Positions 42,619 through 52,457 are shown, counted from the stretch's first letter. The stretch is DNA of 64,000 nt from Verrucomicrobiaceae bacterium (GCA_947507875.1 CANNQP010000006.1:1-64000), one strand, 5' to 3'. The notes: generated by a model from the letters alone, not told the origin. Numbers and translations: made by a program.

Positions 42619-43875
42619 TCAGAACCGGTCAGGTGAGAAAAGCGTCAGATCGACGGCTGGTTTTTCACCGGTGATGAGGTCCGCCACGATCTTGCCTGTT
42701 CCAGGCGCGAGGCTGAGCCCCATCATGGCGTGTCCTGTCGCCAAGATCAGATTTGACCAACGCGACGTTCGTCCAAGGTAGGGCACACCGTCTGGCGGCA
42801 CCGGTCGAAGTCCACTCCAGGGTTCGATGCCTTCGAAGTCCGTTTCTTGGAAATCTGGGAAATACTGCGGGAAGGAACGAACGATGCCACGAACACGACC
42901 AGGATTCACCCCGGTGTCGATGCCCGCCAGCTCCATGGTGCCACCGACGCGAAGAGCACCGTCCATCGGCGTAACCGCCAGACGTGCCTCGGTGCAGATG
43001 CTGCAAAGCTGCGGCAGTTGGCGCGGCTTAGACAAAGTAAGGCTGTAACCTTTCCCCGCCTGCATCGGCAAATTCAGCCGCAGCTGCTTGGCCAGGCCTT
43101 CCGACCAGATGCCTGCCGCGACGACAAATTCATCGGCCTGCAGACGGCCTTGCGTAGTGTGCAGGGCCGTGATTTGGGAGTGCTGACCCCGCGACCGGCT
43201 CTCCCAACGCTCGACGGAGCAATCGTAAAGTCTCTCGACTCCAGCGCGATCCAATGCTTGTTCCAGCATCTGCATCAAACGTGCAGGGGAAAGATGGCAG
43301 TCTAGCGGGAAAAAAACGCTACCGATGACATCCATCGTGACATCAGGATCAAGAGCTGCCGTTTCTTTGGCAGTCAAGACCTGCGCAGGAATGCCCAAGG
43401 CCTGAGCTTTCTTTGCCGTCTGGGCTTCTTCTTCCAGCGTGTGGCTTTCTTTGCACAGCATGAGCAGGCCTTTTTTCACCAGACCCAGGTCAAGTGGCAG
43501 CTGCTCGTAGCATTGACGACTGAGCAAACTAAAATCGCGAAGCACGGGAGCCGCATGGTTCACACGCGAAGGAGTCGCCGCCCGACAAAAGGCGAGCCCC
43601 CACTTCATCAGACCTGCACTGAAACGAGGCTGAATATAAAAAGGGGACTCGGGATTCAGCATCCATTTCAGCCCCAGCGTGATCATGCCAGGTGCGGCGA
43701 GAGGAATGAAATGGCTAGGCACAATCATGCCTGCATTGCCAAAAGAGCAGCCATCCCGCTGCCGTGGAGCACGATCCACGACCGTCACCTTGAGCCCGCG
43801 CTGAGCACAATAAAAAGCCGTGCAGAGACCCACGACTCCTGCACCGATGATAACGACCTCTTTTTGATCCTGCAT
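42619..43875 (-). CDS. D-amino-acid dehydrogenase-like FAD oxidoreductase
   Basis: A 418-residue DAO-family flavoprotein. The FAD-binding Rossmann motif is G11-A-G-V-V-G16 (VVIIGAGVVGLCTAFYCAQR), and SFGNAGMIVPSHFIPLAAPG, with the substrate-side region LPMQAGKGYSLTLS and the C-terminal RPVPPDGVPYLGRT and GHAMMGLSLAPGTGKIVADL, is as in DadA. It should oxidise D-amino acids and pass electrons to the quinone pool. The Ala-Gly-Met start after the signature shows no membrane anchor. It is downstream of, and on the same strand as, the PSD1 gene, but separated by 114 bases. Natural substrate unknown. Confidence 0.9.
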   Translation of the reverse strand: MQDQKEVVIIGAGVVGLCTAFYCAQRGLKVTVVDRAPRQRDGCSFGNAGMIVPSHFIPLAAPGMITLGLKWMLNPESPFYIQPRFSAGLMKWGLAFCRAATPSRVNHAAPVLRDFSLLSRQCYEQLPLDLGLVKKGLLMLCKESHTLEEEAQTAKKAQALGIPAQVLTAKETAALDPDVTMDVIGSVFFPLDCHLSPARLMQMLEQALDRAGVERLYDCSVERWESRSRGQHSQITALHTTQGRLQADEFVVAAGIWSEGLAKQLRLNLPMQAGKGYSLTLSKPRQLPQLCSICTEARLAVTPMDGALRVGGTMELAGIDTGVNPGRVRGIVRSFPQYFPDFQETDFEGIEPWSGLRPVPPDGVPYLGRTSRWSNLILATGHAMMGLSLAPGTGKIVADLITGEKPAVDLTLFSPDRF

Positions 43876-43965
43876 CGTGCTTACCTAGCATGATGCTCTG
43901 AAGTCTCTTGAATGATCGCCAGCGAAGCAGCCTACTTTTCGATCAAAGTACGTTCCCGGAATCGC

Positions 43966-44457
43966 TCAGCACAAGGCAGCCTCGTGATCCAAAAGCCAAC
44001 GCTTTCGATCCAACCCACCCGCATAACCAGTCAAAGCGCCCGAAGCGCCAATGACGCGATGGCAGGGAATTAGCAAACTCAGCGGATTTCTTCCAACCGC
44101 CGCACCTACAGCGCGAAGAGCTCGGGGCCTGCCCAAGCGAGTAGCGATCTGTGCGTAAGTACAGGTGAGGCCCACAGGGATTCCCATCAAGGCTTGCCAA
44201 ATCTGACGCTGGAATGCCGTGCCTTCGATCACGTGGAGTGGCGGTAGGGGCGGCAGATCGGTCTTGGCAAAATAGGCGTCTAGCCAGCGTCGAACCTCCG
44301 CGCCCCAGAGGCTCACTACGTTTTTGTTAGCTTCTATCCATTCGGGCTGATGTTTCTGACCCTGAAAATAAAGCCCGCTGACCCCTTCCGTTGTCTCTGT
44401 CATCCAGAGTTCCCCTAGCGGGGTCGCAAAAACGGCAGTGCAGCGGGCCTGCTTCAT
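43966..44457 (-). CDS. ogt: Methylated-DNA-protein cysteine methyltransferase
   Basis: A 163-residue O6-alkylguanine-DNA alkyltransferase, which removes alkyl groups from guanine by transferring them to its own cysteine. The active-site motif I-P-C132-H-R-V is present, and the DNA-binding helix with arginine finger is RALRAVGAAVGRN, next to GLTCTYAQIATRLGRPRA. The GYAGGLDRKRWLLDHE tail is standard. It ends the clpP-ogt pair (8 bases between the clpP stop and its start). Size is that of Ogt rather than of Ada. Confidence 0.94.
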   Translation of the reverse strand: MKQARCTAVFATPLGELWMTETTEGVSGLYFQGQKHQPEWIEANKNVVSLWGAEVRRWLDAYFAKTDLPPLPPLHVIEGTAFQRQIWQALMGIPVGLTCTYAQIATRLGRPRALRAVGAAVGRNPLSLLIPCHRVIGASGALTGYAGGLDRKRWLLDHEAALC

Positions 44458-44465
44458 GAATCAGG

Positions 44466-45119
44466 TTAGGCCTTTTTCGGCAGTTCACGATTGCTTTGCA
44501 GCACCTTGTCCACCAAGCCATAGGCGCAGGCTTCCTCAGCCGTCATGTAGTTATCACGATCTGCATCTTTTTCGATGATCTCTGGGGTCTTGCCACAATG
44601 ATGGGCAAGGATGCGATTCAGACGGCGCTTCAGCTTATACATGAAGTCCACCGTGCGCTCGACATCGCTAGCCGTACCGCGCGCACCACCCGAGACTTGG
44701 TGAATCATGATATCGCTGTTTGGCAGAGCATAGCGCTTGCCATGCGTGCCTGCGGAGAGCAGCACCGCGCCCATGCTGGCGCAAATGCCGATGCAGTAGG
44801 TGTTCACGTCACAGGTCACGAACTGCATCGTATCATAGATGGCTAGACCCGCCGTCACGGAGCCGCCGGGGCTATTGATGTAGAAATGAATGTCCTTCTT
44901 GGGGTCCTGCATTTGCAGGAAAAGGAACTGCGCGATGATGATGTTGGCGACCTGATCATTCACATCGGTGCCGAGGAAGATGATGCGATCCTTGAGCAAA
45001 CGAGAATAAATGTCATACGCACGCTCCATGCGGCCTTCACTTTCGATCACCGTCGGCACGATGAAATTGGAAGGCGGCGGGATCAGGCTTGGCGGAATCT
45101 CAAAAGAGGAATGGGACAT
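44466..45119 (-). CDS. clpP: ATP-dependent Clp protease proteolytic subunit
   Basis: A 217-residue ClpP, the serine peptidase core of ClpXP/ClpAP. It has a longer N terminus ([20 protein letters not shown]) than E. coli, then [39 protein letters not shown], catalytic Ser115 ([11 protein letters not shown]), His140 (SDIMIHQ) and the Asp within [15 protein letters not shown] (about 185-189). All three catalytic positions are present. No clpX or tig is adjacent in this window; ogt follows it. The gene is on the opposite side of a terminator from the MFS transporter. Confidence 0.97.
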   Translation of the reverse strand: MSHSSFEIPPSLIPPPSNFIVPTVIESEGRMERAYDIYSRLLKDRIIFLGTDVNDQVANIIIAQFLFLQMQDPKKDIHFYINSPGGSVTAGLAIYDTMQFVTCDVNTYCIGICASMGAVLLSAGTHGKRYALPNSDIMIHQVSGGARGTASDVERTVDFMYKLKRRLNRILAHHCGKTPEIIEKDADRDNYMTAEEACAYGLVDKVLQSNRELPKKA

Positions 45120-45211
45120 GAGGGAATCAAGAGGGGGGCAGAGAGCTTGTCAAATGCGGGACCGCAAAGGCTGTCTGAGTAGCAGAACGGCGCGGAGGGA
45201 TTCAGCGGCGC

Positions 45212-45244
45212 AAAAAAGGCGTCTCGGATGAACCGAGACGCCTT
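45212..45244 (-). terminator. Rho-independent terminator after MFS gene
   Basis: A perfect 10-bp stem GGCGTCTCGG/CCGAGACGCC (45218-45227 and 45233-45242) with a 5-base loop is followed, reading on the minus strand, by six T residues (45217-45212). It ends the MFS transcript before clpP. Confidence 0.95.
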
Positions 45245-45272
45245 GGAACTGAATCCAATCGCAGGCGGCGGA

Positions 45273-46832
45273 TTAGGCCGTTTGCTCGTCGATCTTCACG
45301 ACCTTATAGCCACCGATGCTCTTGAAGTAGAGCAGGAGAAGGAGGTAGATCGCAGCCATGGTGGCTGGGATGTAGGCATCTGCTTTCAGCGTAGCACGGT
45401 CCCCTGCCTGATCGGCTTCGACGACGGTTTTCTGCTGCGCAGTCTTTTCCTTAGCTTCCTTGGCAGCGGCGAGTTTGGTGCCATCAAGACCAAAGACCTC
45501 CGTGGACTTCAGGTTGAGGAAGGCGCTCGGTGTGGCGGCTTTGTATTCGCTGTAAAGAGCCGCATCTGTTTTTTGGAGAGCCTCACCGGCGAAGCGGTCC
45601 TTGCAGTAGCCAAGGCCAGGGCCACCGATGATGCCAGCGGACAACATCCCAATGCCGCCCATGATGGACATAGCCACCGCACCCGACTGGGGGAAGCGGT
45701 CACCCACAACGGCGAGCATCGTAGGCCAGAAGAAGGTCTTACCCACCGCGTAAATGCCGAGAGCCACCAGAGCTACCGTGAAAGTCTGCATGCTGCTCGC
45801 GAGTACGAGACCGACGGTAGCAATCAAAGCGCAGACCAGGAGAAGACCCACGGGGGAGAGTTTGAGGGTGTTTTCAATCCAGTGAGCACAGAAGCGCAGA
45901 CCGAACATGATGGCAGAGGTCCAGATGAAGAGGTATTTGCCCTGCTCTGACGTGAACAGGTTACCGGTGATGTTTTGAATCCAACCATCAGTACCCAGCT
46001 CGACCGCGCCGACGAGGGCGTGTGTCACGAAGAGCACGAAGAGAATGAAAGAGCCCATCGAGAACTTCGTGATCACTGCCACCGCGATGAGCAGGATACC
46101 CCCCACGGTGTAGCCAATGACCTTCGCATTATCTGGTGAGACGGCCTTGGCGATGTCACCAAAGAAGTTGGCGAGCAGGTAGCAGGCGACGATCGCGCCG
46201 AGGATGCCCACGGGCTTCAGCATGCTGACAAAGCTGGCACCTTTTTCGGCCGCCTCGGATTTCGGGAACTTCTGGCCCATGAACATGATCGCGTAGAGCA
46301 CGGTGGGGACGAGGTAGAGAGCGAGCTGGGTCTTCCAGCCGATCTGCATTTTATCGTCAAGAACCCAGCCTGCCACGGAGCCGAGCACCATGCCAGCAGG
46401 CCAAGAGGCGTGCAGGATGTTGAGGTAATGCGTGCGGTTTTCCGGGAAAAGCGTGGCCACCAGCGGATTGGCAACCGCTTCGAGGGTGCCGTTGGCATAA
46501 GCGAAAATGAACATGCCCCAAAAGAGGAAATTGTAGGCATTCTCAGGTGTGCTGGCACCAAAGGTAACGAAAGCCGAGAGGATATGGCAGATGAGGGCCA
46601 GAGCAACAAGCTTGCCGTAACCGATCTTGTCCACAATGAGGCCACCAAAAATGATGCCGAAGCAGAAGCCGGAGAACCCAGCACCACCAATGGCACCGAG
46701 CTGGGTACCGGTGAAGCCGTATTCCTTGCCCCAGTTGTCAAAGATACCTCCGCGGATGGCGAAGCCGACGCCAGCGGCAAGGATGGCCATGAAGCCTGCC
46801 CAAAGGAGGCGCATTCGATTGTTGTCACTCAT
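45273..46832 (-). CDS. Major facilitator superfamily transporter
   Basis: A 519-residue inner-membrane transporter with about 12 hydrophobic helices. Helices 1-6 ([40 protein letters not shown] with the MFS loop [13 protein letters not shown]) and 7-12 ([68 protein letters not shown]) are separated by a loop of about 60 residues with a charged, Lys/Ala-rich region. A cytoplasmic helix-rich insertion ([20 protein letters not shown]) precedes the last helix. The ANG/FWPTM segments resemble sugar or fucose permease groups; the substrate is unknown. A terminator follows. Mutually oriented clpP and this gene do not share a promoter. Confidence 0.93.
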   Translation of the reverse strand: MSDNNRMRLLWAGFMAILAAGVGFAIRGGIFDNWGKEYGFTGTQLGAIGGAGFSGFCFGIIFGGLIVDKIGYGKLVALALICHILSAFVTFGASTPENAYNFLFWGMFIFAYANGTLEAVANPLVATLFPENRTHYLNILHASWPAGMVLGSVAGWVLDDKMQIGWKTQLALYLVPTVLYAIMFMGQKFPKSEAAEKGASFVSMLKPVGILGAIVACYLLANFFGDIAKAVSPDNAKVIGYTVGGILLIAVAVITKFSMGSFILFVLFVTHALVGAVELGTDGWIQNITGNLFTSEQGKYLFIWTSAIMFGLRFCAHWIENTLKLSPVGLLLVCALIATVGLVLASSMQTFTVALVALGIYAVGKTFFWPTMLAVVGDRFPQSGAVAMSIMGGIGMLSAGIIGGPGLGYCKDRFAGEALQKTDAALYSEYKAATPSAFLNLKSTEVFGLDGTKLAAAKEAKEKTAQQKTVVEADQAGDRATLKADAYIPATMAAIYLLLLLYFKSIGGYKVVKIDEQTA

Positions 46833-47369
46833 AGTGGTGAAGGATGGGTGGGATGATGAGGTCGTGTTGGTTTGGCCATCAACACCGATCCAGAGTGGTC
46901 CGGGTAATGGGCGGGTTGCGTTTTAGTTGGGGCATCGTGCAGTGACAAGACAAAAAAGGGCAACACGTGATGTCTGCGTCAGTTCAAAAAACCGTCTGCA
47001 AGATTCTACCTTGTGCTGCGGCCACACTGCATGGACCGCCACATCAGAACAAAGAAGATCTGCCAGCGCTGCCTCATCACTGCATCTTGGATCGAGCAGT
47101 CTAATGCCCAAAGCAGGATCATCTGGAACGTTTGATCACGAACCCATGGGCCGTGGCTCAGAGCTTCAGTGATCGATCTTGCCTCAGGCTCTGTGAGAAT
47201 CAGGCAGCCCGAGCCGAAGAAAGCGAAGCTAAGAGCGCTTCATAAAATGTTCTGACTAGCCCGTGACAAAGCACATGACTCGCAGCTGCACTCAGAGGTG
47301 GCGGCACGCCGTAAAAGGCGAGATGCCGCCATAGAAAAGGCTCCATTGTTGGCAACTCAACCCCGTCGA
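46833..47369. other. Gene-free stretch between MFS and aminotransferase genes
   Basis: I see no convincing gene; a 62-codon minus-strand frame at 46923-47111 has no recognisable features. At 47299-47331 is a hairpin: TGGCGGCA/TGCCGCCA with an inner CGCC/GGCG, 38 bases past the aminotransferase stop. It lacks a T-run and could help terminate that transcript. Confidence 0.5.
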
Positions 47370-48542
47370 TTAGCCACGCACTTCGTTCACGAACTCCTCC
47401 ATCAAATCCATGGCCTTCACGATCAACTCCGGTGCCGTGGCATAACAGCAGCGGACAAAGCCTTCACCGGCCGCGCCAAAGGCCGTGCCTGGGACGACCG
47501 CGACACTTTTCTTTTCTAGCAAGCCGATTGCGAATTCTTTGGAAGTCAGCCCCGTGCTACGAATCTCAGGGAAAACATAAAATGCTCCACCTGGATTGAA
47601 GCAATGGAGCCCCATGCCATTCAGGCGGCTCACGATGATGTTGCGCCGCATTTCATAGCTCTGCCGCATCTCTTCGTAAGCACTGGCCCCCATTTTCAGA
47701 GCCTCAATGCCAGCGATTTGGCTCATGATCGGCGCACATAGCATACAGTATTGATGAACCTTCATCATGGCCTCACGCAAAGGCGCAGGCGCACAAGCAT
47801 AGCCAAGTCGCCAGCCTGTCATGGCAAAGGCCTTGCTAAAGCCATGAAGCAGCACCGTTCGCTCCCTCATGCCAGGAAATTCGACAATGCTTTTGTGCTG
47901 TCGGCCGTCATAAAGGAGCTCGCAGTAGATTTCGTCAGTGAAGACGAAAAGATCATGCTTGACCGCAAGAGCTGCTATTTTTTCCAGCTCCTCCGCCGGC
48001 ATGATGCCCCCGGTTGGGTTGGTAGGAAAGTTAAGCGCGATGACCTTCGTCTTGGGCGTGATGGCTTTCTCCACATCCTCCGCCATCAGGGCGAACTGAT
48101 TCTCTTCCCGGGTATTGACGACCACTGGCACGCCATACGCCATTTTGATGCTGGGCGAGTAACTGACATAGCAGGGTTCATGATAGATGACCTCATCACC
48201 TGGGTTCAGCACGGCGCGGAAAGCTAGATCCAGCGCTTCGCTGACACCAACGGTGACGAGAATCTCGGTCTTCGGATCATAAGTCACTCGGAATTGCTTT
48301 TCCACATACTCGCTGATCAGCACACGCAGCGGCTCCAATCCAAGATTGGACGTGTAAGACGTCTGCCCTTTTTCGAGAGACCGAATGACCGCCTCGCGAA
48401 TCGGCCAGGGCGTGGATTTGTCAGGCTCCCCAACACCTAGCGAAATCACATCGCTACGGCCAATGACGAGCTCGAAAAAATCACGAATCCCAGACCGGGG
48501 CAGATCCTGAATCTGGGTGCATAGTTTGTTGGAATAGTCCAT
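47370..48542 (-). CDS. PLP-dependent class I/II aminotransferase
   Basis: A 390-residue fold type I aminotransferase of the aspartate-transaminase group. The catalytic lysine is K237 (HGFSKAFAMTGWRLGYA), with N175 in FPTNPTGG, D203 and Y206 in TDEIYCELLYDG, and an Arg for the substrate carboxylate in FVRCCYATAPE. The start at 48542 gives the common N terminus MDYSNKLCTQ...DLPRSGIR; the frame is open further upstream, but across the regulator gene. It lies 40 bases after an Lrp/AsnC regulator, which likely controls it. The amino acid is not defined. Confidence 0.94.
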   Translation of the reverse strand: MDYSNKLCTQIQDLPRSGIRDFFELVIGRSDVISLGVGEPDKSTPWPIREAVIRSLEKGQTSYTSNLGLEPLRVLISEYVEKQFRVTYDPKTEILVTVGVSEALDLAFRAVLNPGDEVIYHEPCYVSYSPSIKMAYGVPVVVNTREENQFALMAEDVEKAITPKTKVIALNFPTNPTGGIMPAEELEKIAALAVKHDLFVFTDEIYCELLYDGRQHKSIVEFPGMRERTVLLHGFSKAFAMTGWRLGYACAPAPLREAMMKVHQYCMLCAPIMSQIAGIEALKMGASAYEEMRQSYEMRRNIIVSRLNGMGLHCFNPGGAFYVFPEIRSTGLTSKEFAIGLLEKKSVAVVPGTAFGAAGEGFVRCCYATAPELIVKAMDLMEEFVNEVRG

Positions 48543-48582
48543 GAGGTTGGGCAGAGACTGATAGATAGAACTCAGGATCGAA

Positions 48583-49062
48583 TCATGGACTGATGGGAAG
48601 ACGTTCCTCATCCGCGTTAGCGTTGACCAGGAATCCAGCTTGCTTGTAGGCCTTGAGCTGGAAATGCGTCGCGGTGGAAAGGACACCGCCAAGGGTGCTT
48701 AGTTTTTCAGCAATGAAGTTCGCCACATCGAGCAAGTCTTTGCCCTCCACCAAAATCGCCAAATCGTAGCCACCGCTCATGAGGAAGCATTCGCGGACTT
48801 GATCAAATTTCGCGATGCGCCGTGCCAACCGGTCAAAACCACCCTCCTTTTCGGGCGTGATTTTCACCTCCACCAAGGCCGTGACACCACGATGCCCAGC
48901 TTTTTGTCGATCCACGACCGCGTTGTAACCCAGGATCGTCCCATCCGCCTCGGCGGCAGCGATGCGGCGGCGCACTTCGTCTTCCGTCAGGCTGAGGATT
49001 CCAGCCAGCTCAGCCGTAGAGCGGTTGGAATTGATGGCAAGGAGTTGGATCAAGGGGTCCAT
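48583..49062 (-). CDS. Lrp/AsnC family transcriptional regulator
   Basis: A 159-residue regulator. The N-terminal helix-turn-helix (LLAINSNRSTAELAGILSLT followed by EDEVRRRIAAAEADGTILGY) and the C-terminal RAM/AsnC ligand domain (VTALVEVKITPEKEGGFDRL, VRECFLMSGGYDLAILVEGK) are plain. It probably senses an amino acid and controls the aminotransferase gene directly downstream. The first helix is slightly shorter than in Lrp. It is divergent from the tRNA-Ser gene. Confidence 0.95.
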   Translation of the reverse strand: MDPLIQLLAINSNRSTAELAGILSLTEDEVRRRIAAAEADGTILGYNAVVDRQKAGHRGVTALVEVKITPEKEGGFDRLARRIAKFDQVRECFLMSGGYDLAILVEGKDLLDVANFIAEKLSTLGGVLSTATHFQLKAYKQAGFLVNANADEERLPISP

Positions 49063-49243
49063 AGAGGAAAGGTGAACTAAGCACGATTGCAGAAGCTCGC
49101 ACGTTTTTTGCGCTGGCTTTGCTCTGCCTTCTCTACGGGGAAGGATGGTTGAGTTGTTCGCCCGATGAAAATCAACTTGCTAGACTCCCAGCCTAGCAGC
49201 ACTATCGCGGCCCGCTGCCACGACCGGCAGTGGTTTCAGCAAA

Positions 49244-49333
49244 GGACAGATGCCAGAGTGGTCGATCGGGTACGCCTGGAAAGCGTATGAACGGTAAAAC
49301 GTTCCGAGGGTTCGAATCCCTCTCTGTCCGCCA
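49244..49333 (+). tRNA. tRNA-Ser (anticodon GGA)
   Basis: Acceptor GGACAGA (49244-49250) pairs with TCTGTCC (49323-49329), then discriminator G and an encoded CCA (49331-49333). The anticodon stem TACGC/GCGTA holds loop CTGGAAA, giving anticodon GGA. A long variable arm and the GAGGG-TTCGAAT-CCCTC T-arm confirm a class II serine tRNA of 90 bases. Confidence 0.97.
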
Positions 49334-49478
49334 CTGCCTTGTGACTTCATGTGTATTGGCATCCAAGGTGGTTTCAAAGCCTGCGCTTTTGGCAAAAAAT
49401 GAGCGCGCGCTGACCAAGCCCTTACAGGGCAGGCATTGTCTGTCCCTGAGCCATGGGTTATTGACCTACCTGAGCAGC

Positions 49479-50147
49479 ATGATCTTCTCTCCCTTTTTCT
49501 CACGCCTCCTGCCTTGGATCGGCCTCCTCAGCATGACCCCCAGCTGCGTGCAGCAGAATTCGCGTTATATCGGCTTGAGCCCTGGCGGGGGCTATTATGT
49601 CGGAATGTCACCCCCGAGCTGGCAATTTCACCCATGGGGACTGGTGAAACGTGGGAACGATCAACCCGCTATGATTCATCGGCCCTGGAGCGATGGCTCC
49701 TACTGGCATGGCGATGGCGTGACCGGCAAGCCACGCATCCACATCTCCCTTCGCGAGCAGATGGCCTACTTTTACAAAGGGGATCAGCGCGTCGGTGCCT
49801 CTCCGGTCTGCACCGGGTCGCCCGAGTTTCCCACGCCGCGAGGCAGCTTTCGCATCATCGAAAAAGACGCCGACCACCTGAGCTCGATCTATGGCGATTA
49901 CATCGACCCCTATGGACGAGCCGTACAGACCCAGATCGACCAGCGCAAAGACCCGCGTCCACCAGGCGCTCGATTCGATGGAGCCAAAATGCATTGGTTC
50001 ATGCGGGTCACAGGAGCGGTCGGGATGCACGAGGGCTATCTACCCGGCTATGCGGATTCGCATGGCTGCATTCGCCTGCCCTCACACATGGCGCGTGTGT
50101 TCTTTGCCAATGCTCCCCTCGGAACGCCTGTGCGGATCACGGACTGA
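49479..50147 (+). CDS. Exported L,D-transpeptidase (YkuD domain)
   Basis: A 222-residue protein with a signal and possible lipid-anchor Cys (MIFSPFFSRLLPWIGLLSMT then PSC23). The catalytic region is H184 and the Ser-His-Gly-Cys motif (GYLPGYADSHGCIRLPSHMA) with nucleophile C197. Before it are HISLREQMAYFYKGDQRVGA and GSPEFPTPRGSFRIIEKDAD, the YkuD core. It forms 3-3 cross-links in peptidoglycan or attaches proteins to it. It starts 145 bases downstream of tRNA-Ser; the frame is open back to 49230, across the tRNA, so the ATG at 49479 was chosen. Confidence 0.93.
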   Translation: MIFSPFFSRLLPWIGLLSMTPSCVQQNSRYIGLSPGGGYYVGMSPPSWQFHPWGLVKRGNDQPAMIHRPWSDGSYWHGDGVTGKPRIHISLREQMAYFYKGDQRVGASPVCTGSPEFPTPRGSFRIIEKDADHLSSIYGDYIDPYGRAVQTQIDQRKDPRPPGARFDGAKMHWFMRVTGAVGMHEGYLPGYADSHGCIRLPSHMARVFFANAPLGTPVRITD

Positions 50148-50221
50148 AAGGAGTAGGGACTGGATTGGGTCAAAGGCGCTCTATCAGCAAAGCCGCACAT
50201 CTGGACTGAACAACGGATCCC

Positions 50222-51190
50222 TCAGGGATTGCCAAAGGGCTCCATCGCTTGCTGCTCACGCATGTCCATCAGGGCAGTCACTCCCCCGCCAATGCTTCCA
50301 CCACGCGCCAGGACCGCCACCTCTCGGCGCAGATCTCCCACCTGCACGCGGACCGTGATGCGGTTGCTGACGCTCTGCACACTGATCAAGGATTGCAAAG
50401 CAAGCGCTTGCGGTGTGCCCACGGGGATGCTCAGCATAGCAAGCGCATTAGGAACATCAGGGATCGGGCTATCATCCTTGGTGCTCAACCGCCCATCAGG
50501 ACCAAGTCGCACATTTCTCAGTCGCTGAGCCGCCTGGATGTTCGCGCCAGTCACGGCCGAGATGATCTCTGGGCGTGCCTCATTCACATCCAGAAGGCCA
50601 CTGGCATAGATGCTGAACCAACTCCGCCACTGCGGATAAGCCTGCTCCACCAGCGCCATGCCACGGACCATGGCCATCTCTTCCAAGCTACGGAAGGGGC
50701 GATTGAAGGGAATGTCATTCCGACGGTAATCCTTCTTTTCCGCACCATTGAGGCGGGTGAATTCATCGGCATCGATCCAATCGAGGAGACTGTTCATGAT
50801 GATCCCAGCCTCTCGCAAAGGCACGCCCCAAGCCATGATGAGATTTTTCAAAAGCGTCTGCCCATTAGCGGTTTGCAAAAGCACATTCGGGTTCAGCAGG
50901 CCATCTTCACCGACGACGACGACTTCATACCTTTCGTCATTGGACAATTGTCGGCTCAGCAAGGGATCATCTTTTTTGATCACTGGATTCAAGGCAATGG
51001 CCAAGGCGGACTCAGCGATCATGCGAGCGCGGAAGATTTGGCGCTTAGAGGCTGCGGCATCGAGATCCTGGGTCAGCAACAACGAGGCTGCAGCGACCAG
51101 CGTGGTCAACAAGGCCACAACCCAAAGCACCGCCAGCAGAGCGGCACCGGAACGGGTGCTTGAGTGGCAGGGTTTCGAAAATCTTGTCAT
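50222..51190 (-). CDS. gspK: Type II secretion minor pseudopilin GspK-like
   Basis: A 322-residue protein with a short N-terminal leader and a hydrophobic stretch (SGAALLAVLWVVALLTTLVA), as in GspK, which caps the pseudopilus tip. The PilD-type site (G/A before A-L-L) lacks the usual Glu at +5, as is normal for GspK. The middle is the helix-rich GspK domain with GLLNPNVLLQTANGQTLLKN, LLDWIDADEFTRLNGAEKKD, RPFRSLEEMAMVRGM and FSIYASGLLDVNEARPEI. It is the last gene of the gspF-K operon; 39 bases separate it from gspJ. Confidence 0.88.
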   Translation of the reverse strand: MTRFSKPCHSSTRSGAALLAVLWVVALLTTLVAAASLLLTQDLDAAASKRQIFRARMIAESALAIALNPVIKKDDPLLSRQLSNDERYEVVVVGEDGLLNPNVLLQTANGQTLLKNLIMAWGVPLREAGIIMNSLLDWIDADEFTRLNGAEKKDYRRNDIPFNRPFRSLEEMAMVRGMALVEQAYPQWRSWFSIYASGLLDVNEARPEIISAVTGANIQAAQRLRNVRLGPDGRLSTKDDSPIPDVPNALAMLSIPVGTPQALALQSLISVQSVSNRITVRVQVGDLRREVAVLARGGSIGGGVTALMDMREQQAMEPFGNP

Positions 51191-51229
51191 TTAAAAAAAG
51201 ACCTAGAGTAGGGGACAAAACATGGCTTC

Positions 51230-52015
51230 CTATTGACCTAACTGATTGGCAGTTGAACTCGGATTTTGATTGGAATTTTGGTTAGGAGGCGGATTCAAAT
51301 TTTGGTTTGAGTTTTGATTCTGAGGAAGATTTTGGTTTGGAATCTGATTTTGACTTTGATTCGGAATCACAGGAGGCAGCCAGAAGACCGAACGGCTTTG
51401 AAAACCATCGTCGAGCTGAAGGTTCATTTCTGCCAAAATGGGGCGGCGGCGATCACGCCAGTTGTTTTCCCAGCGGTTGTTCGTGTGGTTGTAAAAACGC
51501 CACTCAAAGCGGCTGACATTGTCCAGCAGGGGCAGCGTGATTTGATCACGGGTGTAGCGCACGGCTTGGTTATTGCGCACTGCCTGGGTTTGCTTCTCAT
51601 CCAGCACGCGGAGCATGATGCGCAGATAGCCTCCCGGACGCTCTTCCGCATACACATCCATGCTCGTGTCCGGAGGCAGGGAGATACCAGGCGTGAAAGA
51701 GCTACCCCCATTCACGATGTTCAGCGTGGGCACGTAGGTGCTGCCTTTTTGCTTCACGCTTAGCCTGACCTCGGCCTCACCGGGAAGGGTGCGAAAGGAG
51801 CGCCGCATGAACTCAATGAAATTCTGCCGAATCAAGGATCGATCCTGCGAGAGGGAGATGCTATCCGTCAGCTCCAAGGTGGCCTGAGAGATCGAGTAAA
51901 TGCCCGTGATTAGGAGCACAAACATCGACAGAGCCACGATCATCTCCATGAGCGTGAAGCCTCCATGCCTGGCTGTCTGCCCGAGGGATCTTTGGAAATG
52001 GCGCACAGCTTTCAT
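51230..52015 (-). CDS. gspJ: Pseudopilin GspJ-like with Asn/Gln/Pro-rich tail
   Basis: A 261-residue pseudopilin with the type III signal-processing motif HGG-F-T-L-M-E-M (E at +5) and a hydrophobic helix (IVALSMFVLLITGIYSISQA). The middle has the GspJ layout (RSLIRQNFIEFMRRSFRTLP, YLRIMLRVLD, PLLDNVSRFEWRFYNHTNNR). The last 40 residues are almost entirely Asn, Gln, Pro and Ser (for example NQNLPQNQNSNQN), unlike standard GspJ. The tail is coded by near-repeating ATTTTGGTTT on the plus strand. GspJ forms the minor tip complex with GspI and GspK. Confidence 0.85.
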   Translation of the reverse strand: MKAVRHFQRSLGQTARHGGFTLMEMIVALSMFVLLITGIYSISQATLELTDSISLSQDRSLIRQNFIEFMRRSFRTLPGEAEVRLSVKQKGSTYVPTLNIVNGGSSFTPGISLPPDTSMDVYAEERPGGYLRIMLRVLDEKQTQAVRNNQAVRYTRDQITLPLLDNVSRFEWRFYNHTNNRWENNWRDRRRPILAEMNLQLDDGFQSRSVFWLPPVIPNQSQNQIPNQNLPQNQNSNQNLNPPPNQNSNQNPSSTANQLGQ

Positions 52016-52028
52016 GGCTCAGGCAGGT

Positions 52029-52457
52029 TCATAGCGGTTGAAAGGAACCCGCGTAGCGAAGGGTCTCCGCAGAGACCTCGGTCGGACCGCTGCCATCGTT
52101 CCATCTGGCGATGGCTTGGATGCGGTACATGTCCGTCAGAAAGATGCCATCTTGGTTTTTCAGATCCCGCACGAGCTCGATGATCACGCGGTAGGCTACA
52201 CCATCATTTCCAGGCTTGATGTCTTCCTCCAACTCACGCAACTGCGGCATTTTACCATACTCATCGATGAGCGATTCCAGCGTCTGCTCCACCTCAAGAA
52301 ACTTTTGTGAATCGGTGGCTGTGTCAGCGATCTTGTTGATGGCACCCACAAGAGCCACCGTGGCGATCGAAAACACGGCGAGGGCGATCACGACCTCCAG
52401 CAAAGTCATGCCACGCGATGAAGATCGGGCCTGATTGGCAAACCGTCCGACTCTCAT
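52029..52457 (-). CDS. gspI: Pseudopilin GspI-like
   Basis: A 142-residue pseudopilin. The signal-processing site is SRG-M-T-L-L-E-V with E at +5 and helix VIALAVFSIATVALVGAI. The rest (FLEVEQTLESLIDEYGKMPQ, YRIQAIARWNDGSGP) fits the small GspI pseudopilin. Its start overlaps the stop of the upstream gene as ATGA (52454-52457), so translation is coupled. gspJ begins 13 bases after its stop. Confidence 0.85.
   Translation of the reverse strand: MRVGRFANQARSSSRGMTLLEVVIALAVFSIATVALVGAINKIADTATDSQKFLEVEQTLESLIDEYGKMPQLRELEEDIKPGNDGVAYRVIIELVRDLKNQDGIFLTDMYRIQAIARWNDGSGPTEVSAETLRYAGSFQPL

Noticed and set aside
46923-47111. 62-codon minus-strand frame
   Set aside because: No signal, domain, or ribosome binding site to support it.
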